A stretch of 64,000 bases of DNA from Pachyseris speciosa (lineage: Eukaryota; Cnidaria; Anthozoa; Scleractinia; Pachyseridae). The DNA lies in contig JAEMWC010001017.1 in assembly GCA_016490735.1 (NCBI GenBank), positions 1 to 64,000 of the forward strand. Reading direction: 5' to 3'. Under the pieces are notes generated by a model, which was given only the letters and a program-made list of their open reading frames with translations, did not search any database and was not told the DNA's origin. The position numbers and the translations under genes are program-made. Shown piece after piece: positions 58,363 to 64,000 of this stretch (positions are counted from its first letter, which is position 1; every line of letters begins with the position of its first letter).

Positions 58363-59341
58363 TTGGTGTTCCAAAAAACGGAAAAAGCCGTCGAGGAAGA
58401 AAACTGGCAAGAAAAATTAGCAGATGAATTACATGCACCCATAAAACGCAATTTTACTCCGCGGCGTGTGATTGTAAATAAAATTGATGAAATATGGGCA
58501 AGTGATCTAGTTGAAATGCAACAGTTCAGTAAATGGAATAAAGGTTATCGATATCTTCTTATGGTTATTGATGTCTTCAGCAAATATGGTTGGATTGTCC
58601 CATTGAAGGATAAGAAAGGTGAATCTGTCACTGAAGCATTCAAAACAATATTCAAGGAGGGCAGAAAACCGCAGTATTTATGGGTCGACAAGGGAAAAGA
58701 ATTCTATAACAAACACTTGAAGGACTTGCTAGGGAAACATAGTGCACAGATGTACTCAACTGAGAACGAAGAGAAGTCATCAGTAGTTGAAAGATGGAAT
58801 AGGACAATCAAGTCCAAAATGTGAAAGCAGTTCACTCTTCAAGGTAATACACAGTATTTAGACATGTTGCCAAAATTAGTGAAACAGTATAATAATACCA
58901 AACATTCAAGCATAAAGATGACACCTACAGAAGCTAGTAAAAAGAAGAATGAAGGAACTGTTTACTTCAATTTGTATGGTGATATGGAGCCATTAAAACA
59001 GAAACCAAAATTTAAAATAGGTGATAAGGTCCGGATATCTAAGTATAAACGGAATGTGTTTGACAAGGGCTATACACCAAATTGGACAGAAGAAGTGTTT
59101 ACAGTTGATAAGATCCAATACACTAATCCAATAACATACAAACTAAAAGATCTGAAAGGTGAAGATATTGAAGGGAGTTTTTATGAACCTGAATTATTAA
59201 AAGCCAGACAGGATGTTTTCCGTATCGATAAAGTCATTTGCAGAGACTATAAGAAAAAAACAAGCTTTGGTGAAGTGGAAGGGATATAGTGATGACTTCA
59301 ACAGTTGGATACCGATCAAGGATTTAAAAGAAATATTATAA
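58363..59341 (+). pseudogene. Retroviral-type integrase with C-terminal chromodomain, broken
   Basis: The RVE core has IWASDLVEM (Asp48), LWVDKGKEF (Asp109) and ENEEKSSVVERWN (Glu143), numbered from 58,363. The frame carries an in-frame TGA at 58,822-58,824 and then continues unchanged (LVKQYNNTKHSSIKMTPTEA) into an SH3-like region (FKIGDKVRISKYKRNVFDKG). A frameshift in an A-run near 59,255 moves the last part, a chromodomain-like ALVKWKGYSDDFNSWIP, to another frame ending TAA at 59,339-59,341. Such integrases insert Polintons with a 6-bp target duplication, and the chromodomain may direct them to modified histones. No ATG is evident at the start: GTG at 58,363 opens the frame, and the true start may lie elsewhere. 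I see no N-terminal HHCC zinc motif. Confidence 0.85.
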
Positions 59342-59493
59342 AGAGAAAATTATCTAACATATATATAAGTAGACCTTACAGTAGTATATACTGTTATTTG
59401 CTCACGGTAGCCAAGAATATTATTATTCCTGACTATATTTAAACACAGGTTGAAAATGAATTAAAAAATAAATTATTATAATATAATATACAA
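59342..59493. other. Intergenic spacer with an orphan half-motif
   Basis: No gene. TCTAACATATATATAAG at 59,353 resembles the promoter motif but has no ATG at its end. An A/T-only stretch precedes the start of the Bro-N gene. Confidence 0.45.
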
Positions 59494-60270
59494 ATGCAAA
59501 AATATTCCTACGATAATAAAGAATTAGATGTATCAATAGATTGTTATCTTGATGATAAAAATGATATATGGTTCAGAGGTAGAGACACAGCTATTATTCT
59601 CGACTATAAAAATCCACAAAAAGCAATCAAGGATCATTTTTTATCTGATGATAGAATCTTAAGAGACCACAAAATCAGCATAAATTCACGATGTAACAAA
59701 ACGTTACCTCGTGCTGAGACCATCGAAAAAACTTTCAGATGTTTTTTTATAAATGAATCAGGATTTTATTCACTAATATTATCTTCTAAAAAACAAGAAG
59801 CTGTAAAATTCAAACATTGGGTTACATCAAAAGTATTGCCATCAATCAGGAAACAGGGATATTACAAACAGTTTAATGACAGAAGTAATAATATGCTATT
59901 AATTGAATGTGAAAATGATCTGCATTATAAGATTGTTTCATTCATCAGAAAGAAATATGAAGACGCATTACTTATTGCCGGATTAGGTGAGAATCAAATA
60001 AGCCCAAACATGAGAATCAGAAGTTATAACAAAGGATATATGGCTGGTCAGTGTGATTTGATGTTATTGAATCCAACTGAAAAATACAATGCTCTGTGCC
60101 TGGAATTCAAAAGCCCTACTGGCATCTTCGCTGTATCCAATAATCAACTTAAAATAAAGGTAATGTATGAGAAAAATGAATGTCGGTACCTCATGAGTAA
60201 TTGTTTCGAGGACTTGATCCACGAAATAACCAAGCATATGGAAGAAAGCAGAAGATATATAAAAGGATAA
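59494..60270 (+). CDS. Bro-N domain fused to PD-(D/E)XK nuclease-like domain
   Basis: A 258-residue frame without breaks. Residues about 1-120 have the Bro-N pattern: IWFRGRDTAIILDYKNPQKA, a basic loop, FFINESGFYSLILSSKK and KFKHWVTSKVLPSIRKQGYY. This DNA-binding domain is common in baculovirus BRO proteins, phage antirepressors and large DNA viruses. Residues about 140-258 contain CDLMLL (Asp188), LEFK (Glu204, Lys206) and SNNQ (Gln218), the Asp...ExK...Q layout of PD-(D/E)XK/VRR-NUC-type nucleases. The active-site residues look complete. The protein could cut or process DNA in replication or integration, or act on host or competing DNA, but the substrate is unknown. An A/T-rich ATAATATACAAATG precedes the start. 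Confidence 0.75.
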   Translation: MQKYSYDNKELDVSIDCYLDDKNDIWFRGRDTAIILDYKNPQKAIKDHFLSDDRILRDHKISINSRCNKTLPRAETIEKTFRCFFINESGFYSLILSSKKQEAVKFKHWVTSKVLPSIRKQGYYKQFNDRSNNMLLIECENDLHYKIVSFIRKKYEDALLIAGLGENQISPNMRIRSYNKGYMAGQCDLMLLNPTEKYNALCLEFKSPTGIFAVSNNQLKIKVMYEKNECRYLMSNCFEDLIHEITKHMEESRRYIKG

Positions 60271-60298
60271 TAAATAAATATATAGTTTAATATATATA

Positions 60299-60508
60299 AT
60301 GGAGAATCAAAATATCAAAAGAGGCAAAGGAAGACCTAGAAAATATGAAACAAAAGAAAAAGCAAAAGAAGCTTTCAGAATATATAAGAACAATTACATG
60401 GTAAATAAAGAATGGTACTGCGAAGTTTGTAATAATGGTAAAAATTACACACTGGCAGGCAAAACTCTTCACAATAGAACAAAAAAGCATCAAAGAAATA
60501 TAGTTTGA
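60299..60508 (+). CDS. AT-hook plus single zinc-finger protein
   Basis: A complete 69-residue frame. Residues about 8-15 form an AT-hook (GKGRPRKY), and the C-terminal half is a C-x2-C...H-type finger (WYCEVCNNGKNY ... LHNRTKKHQRN). Both parts bind DNA or RNA, so a small transcription or chromatin-associated protein is likely. It starts at ATATATAATGG, a weak initiator-like sequence, and lies between the Bro-N gene and the polymerase. Confidence 0.65.
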   Translation: MENQNIKRGKGRPRKYETKEKAKEAFRIYKNNYMVNKEWYCEVCNNGKNYTLAGKTLHNRTKKHQRNIV

Positions 60509-60639
60509 ATCAGTTCAAAGGATTCCAGTATTTGGGATCACTTGAATTCTCACCCCTACTTAAACGCGCCATTGAAACTCACTTAAAATAAAAAATATAG
60601 ATATATAATAGATGGAAAAAAATTATCTCACGCATTAAT

Positions 60640-63600
60640 ATGAATAAGAAAGAATACAAAAAACTGAGCAAACGACAGCTCATCGAAATGTTAATCAAAA
60701 TGAATGAAAGGCTTGAAAAAATTGAGAAGCAACAGAAGAAACCAAAAATAGTTATCGTGAATGATACAAAACCTGTGCCTGCACCTCGCAACAAAATAAT
60801 TCTTCCACCAATGGAATTCAGGGACAAACCAACCCAGCACCTCGCAAGAGTGTAAAGCAGATGGCTCAAGATTATGAAGACAACATAATTCCTCCGCCAA
60901 TAGAGTTCAGAGACAGTCCTGTGCCAACCCCAGAACCAAGAGACCAACACCTGCACCGAGGACTAAGATTATACAAACAGAGAAAGCTCTAAAGGGGTAT
61001 ACCAAGTCTTTTGAAATTGATATAAAAAATGACAAAGACCCGCTAGAGCAACTACTAAACACAAGAATGGCAATCGAAACACACATTAAAAAATTGTTAA
61101 ATGAAATGAAAGGACTGAAATTTGTTGAAACACTCAAGGTAACATTCACAAAAATGACTAACGGAGCAATAGAATACAAAACCGCATATTTCAACAGTCA
61201 AGCTGAAACACTTGTGAATAATCTGGAAGTCACTGAATCACTGCAATTGTCAAAACAGCAAATCTTGAATAAGATAGCTCAATGGATATCTGAAGGTTCA
61301 GGTTGGACTGTTGATTCAGTTGATAGTCATTATATCAATGTTGTCAAATATCAACCAATGAGAGGTTCTTCATACATAAAACTACCGGCAGAATTACGAA
61401 ATAGTGCCAAAGGTTTAGTTAACTTGAAAAATGAAGATAATGAATGCTTCCGGTGGTGTCACATCAGACACTTGAACCCACAAGAGAAATACCCACAGAG
61501 GATTAAAAAAGTTGATAGGAAATTTATTGAAAATTTAGATTATTCAGGAATTGAATTTCCAGTGACTACCAAACATTACAATAAGATTGAAAAACAAAAT
61601 GAGATCAACATCAATGTTTTCGGTTATGAGGACAAACAACCATATCCAAAATATGTATCAAAAGAGAAATATGCAGACTGCTTGAATCTGCTTCTAATAA
61701 CTGAAAATGAAAACAAGCATTATGTGCTAATCAAAGATTTCAATAAGTTTATGTACAATCAAACAAAGCACAAAGAAAGAAAACACTTTTGTATGCACTG
61801 TCTTCAATGCTTCAGCTCTGAAAGGGTTCTGAACGATCACAAGGACAACTGCATGCAAGTAAATGGCACACAGGCAATAAACATGCCAAACAAAGATAAC
61901 AACATACTGAAATTCAACAACTTTCATAAACAACAGCAGGTACCATTTGTGATCTATGCTGATTTTGAGGCCATCACTGAAAAAATACACGGTTGCCAAC
62001 CCAACAGTGATAAATCATATACTGAAGCGCATTAGAAGCATACTGATTGTGGATATGGTTACAAAGTTGTTTGTTGTTATGATGATAAATACAGCAAACC
62101 AGCAGTAATATACAGGGGTGAAAAGGCTGTGTACAAATTTATGGAAGCTATGCTGGAGGAAGTCAAATATTGCAAGAATGTTGTGAAAAAAAATTTTAAC
62201 AAACCATTGAAAATGACTAAAGATGATGAAGAGAAATTCCAAAAAGCCAAAGTTTGTCACATTTGTGATAAAAAATACACTGACAAAGATATCCGAGTTC
62301 GAGATCATTGTCATATTACCGGCAAGTATAGAGGTTCTGCTCACCAAGATTGTAATCTGAAACTCAGAGTGAACCCAGATGAAATAAAGATACCAGCCAT
62401 ATTTCACAATCTAAGAGGCTATGATAGTCATTTTATTATGCAGGAGATTGGAGCCATTGTTAAGAAGCACACTTACAAAAACAAGAAAGGTGAAGACTGT
62501 CAAATGAATATCAATGCTATCCCAAATAACATGGAGAAGTATATGGCTTCCATGCTTGGTAATCACTTGACCTTCATTGATAGCTTCCAATTCATGAGCT
62601 CAAGTTTGGAAAAACTTGTCAGCAATCTTCCAAAAGAAGCCTTAAAATACACCTCACAAGAGTTCAAGGGAAAGGATCTTAATTTGATGGCGCAAAAAGG
62701 TGTTTATCCTTATGACTATATGGATAGTTTCGATAAATTTAACCAAAACCTGCCGTCAAAAGAAAAATTTTATAGCATATTAAGTGATGAACACATCAGT
62801 GATGAAGACTATGCGCATGCTCAAAATGTGTGGAATACATTCTCAATCAAAAATATGGTCGATTATCATGATCTGTACCTTAAAACAGATGTACTCCTAC
62901 TGGCTGATGTATTTGAAAATTTCAGAAAAACATGCCTTGAGTACTACAAACTGGACCCGTGTCACTATTTCACATCTCCAGGGCTATCTTGGGACGCCAT
63001 GCTTAAAATGACTGACATTAAACTAGAGCTTATGGTTGATATTGATATGTTTCAATTCATTGAAAAGGGTATGCGTGGAGGAATCAGTTATATAGCCGAC
63101 AGATACGGAAAAGCAAACAATAAATACATGAAAGATTACAATGAGAAGGCGCCCTCGAAGTACATCATGTATCTAGATGCAAATAATTTGTATGGTTGGG
63201 CTATGAGTCAATATTTACCAACCGGTGGTTTCAAATGGTTGACAGAAAAGCGGATCAGCAAGTTAGACCTGGCTGTCTATAAAGAAGACAGCAACAAAGG
63301 TTTGATACTTGAAGTTGATTTAGAATACCCCCAAGAGTTACATGATCTTCACAATGACTATCCACTGGGACCGGAAAAGGTCAAAGTGACTGGGGACATG
63401 CTATCAAATTACTGTACAAACATCGCGAAGAAATATAAAATATCAACTGGTTTGGTACATAAACTGATACCAACATTAAGCAACAAAGAAAAATACGTGC
63501 TCCATTATAGGAACCTCCAATTATACACTGATCTCGGTTTGAAAATAACTAAAGTCCATCGAGTTCTAAAGTTCAATCAGTCCCCTTGGCTCAGACAGTA

Positions 63601-64000
63601 CATCGACTTCAACACTCAGAAAAGAACTGATGCTAAAAATGCCTTTGAGAAAGACTTTTTCAAGCTGATGAATAACAGTGTATTTGGAAAAACGATGGAA
63701 AACCTCAGAAAGCGAGTAGACGTCAGATTAGTCACCGATGAAAAGAAACTATTAAGAATTGCTGCTAAACCGACATATGTTAGCAGTAAAATCTTCAATG
63801 CAAATTTGGTAGCTGTTCATAAGATAAAAGAAACACTTACTTTAAACCGGCCAGCATATGTAGCAATGTGTATCCTTGATCTAAGCAAGACACTGATGTA
63901 CGATTTCCATTACAACTACATTAAAGAGAAGTATGGAAACAAGGCGAAGCTGCTCTTCACAGACACAGACTCATTGACCTATGAAATTGACACCGGAGAC
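60640..64000 (+). pseudogene. Protein-primed DNA polymerase B (pPolB), runs off the window
   Basis: The N-terminus (MNKKEYKKLSKRQLIEML) and a Pro-rich PVPAPR-type linker lie in three frames with shifts near 60,830 and 60,935. From about 60,940 one frame runs to the window end except for an in-frame TAG at 62,033-62,035. Motifs in order: a C2H2-like finger (HFCMHCLQCF, 61,790); Exo I YADFEA (61,960); an endonuclease-VII/HNH-like insert (CHIC...RVRDHCHITGKYRG, 62,255-62,350); Exo II with RGYDSHF (62,415); Exo III YHDLYLKTD (62,865); palm motif A LDANNLYGWAM (63,175); motif B KLMNNSVFGK (63,665); motif C FTDTDS (63,955). This family replicates linear genomes from a terminal protein. The TAG separates the N-terminal region with Exo I from the rest. 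Confidence 0.93.

Larger units (their letters stand above)
45807..64000. mobile_element. Maverick/Polinton (adintovirus-like endogenous virus), left part
   Basis: The hallmark Polinton set is present: protein-primed DNA polymerase B, RVE integrase, FtsK-type packaging ATPase, adenain-like protease, double-jelly-roll major capsid protein and penton. It also carries collagen/fibre proteins, a phospholipase A2 and a VLTF3-like factor. Base composition becomes clearly more AT-rich than the host DNA to the left. A candidate left end is AGTAGTATAGTG at 45,807: known Polintons begin with AG and have terminal inverted repeats. Two copies of GCGTGACWTTCTCGGAAAAA follow at 45,928 and 45,955. The right end is outside the window, so the terminus cannot be verified. 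Most large genes carry frameshifts or stops, and the copy is a relic. Confidence 0.95.

Noticed and set aside
58822..58824. UGA read as a sense codon in the element
   Set aside because: Several in-frame stops are TGA, but TAG and many frameshifts also occur, so decay explains them better than recoding.
1..64000. tRNA, rRNA or CRISPR features
   Set aside because: I saw no cloverleaf with a proper T-loop, no rRNA-like conserved block and no spaced direct-repeat array.

Overview
The window is animal nuclear DNA, most likely from an anthozoan cnidarian and probably a stony coral. The evidence is GT-AG introns in long repeat-rich genes, a TRAF-like gene and a UAS-UBX gene with animal architecture, many palindromic MITEs, CR1/L2-like, Penelope-like and Merlin fragments, and a Maverick/Polinton of a type I associate with cnidarians. 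The species call is inference. All exon joins were worked out by eye from splice signals and reading phase.

From 1 to 46 kb is host sequence. The first 12 kb holds only transposon debris: a Merlin transposase (3.3-4.4 kb), three CR1/L2-like reverse transcriptase remnants and one Penelope-like remnant. A RING/TRAF zinc-finger/MATH-like gene lies on the minus strand at 13.9-15.9 kb, in four phase-matched exons without its first exon. A long plus-strand gene starts at 18,823 and runs to 34 kb or as far as 42.6 kb. It encodes a FAF-like UAS-UBX (ubiquitin/p97 adaptor type) protein with two Ser/Thr-rich repeat exons, and one UAS-domain exon carries an in-frame stop. Its introns contain nested MITEs, a near-perfect 212-bp hairpin and another LINE fragment. 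A 93-bp minisatellite, a field of GAGCTC palindromes and more MITEs fill 34-46 kb.

From about 45.8 kb to the end of the window is an AT-rich Maverick/Polinton (adintovirus-like endogenous virus), whose right end lies outside. In order it carries: a VLTF3-like late transcription factor; a small membrane protein and an unknown protein; two collagen/fibre genes; an FtsK-type packaging ATPase; a coiled-coil protein; penton; a basic AT-hook protein; the double-jelly-roll major capsid protein; a pVI-like protein in frame with an adenain-like protease; a DUF5679-like zinc ribbon; a parvovirus-type phospholipase A2; an RVE integrase with chromodomain; a Bro-N/PD-(D/E)XK protein; an AT-hook zinc finger; and a protein-primed DNA polymerase B that runs off the window. 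Many of the large genes are broken by frameshifts or stops, so this copy is an inactive relic, while several small genes are open.

The most notable signal is a 19-nt motif, TCTAANNNAATNNTATATG, whose last three bases are the start codon. It occurs exactly at five viral gene starts on both strands, with weaker forms at others, and it is absent from the apparent starts made by frameshifts. It looks like a virus-specific promoter/initiator. Together with the VLTF3-like gene it suggests a poxvirus-like late transcription programme inside a Polinton.
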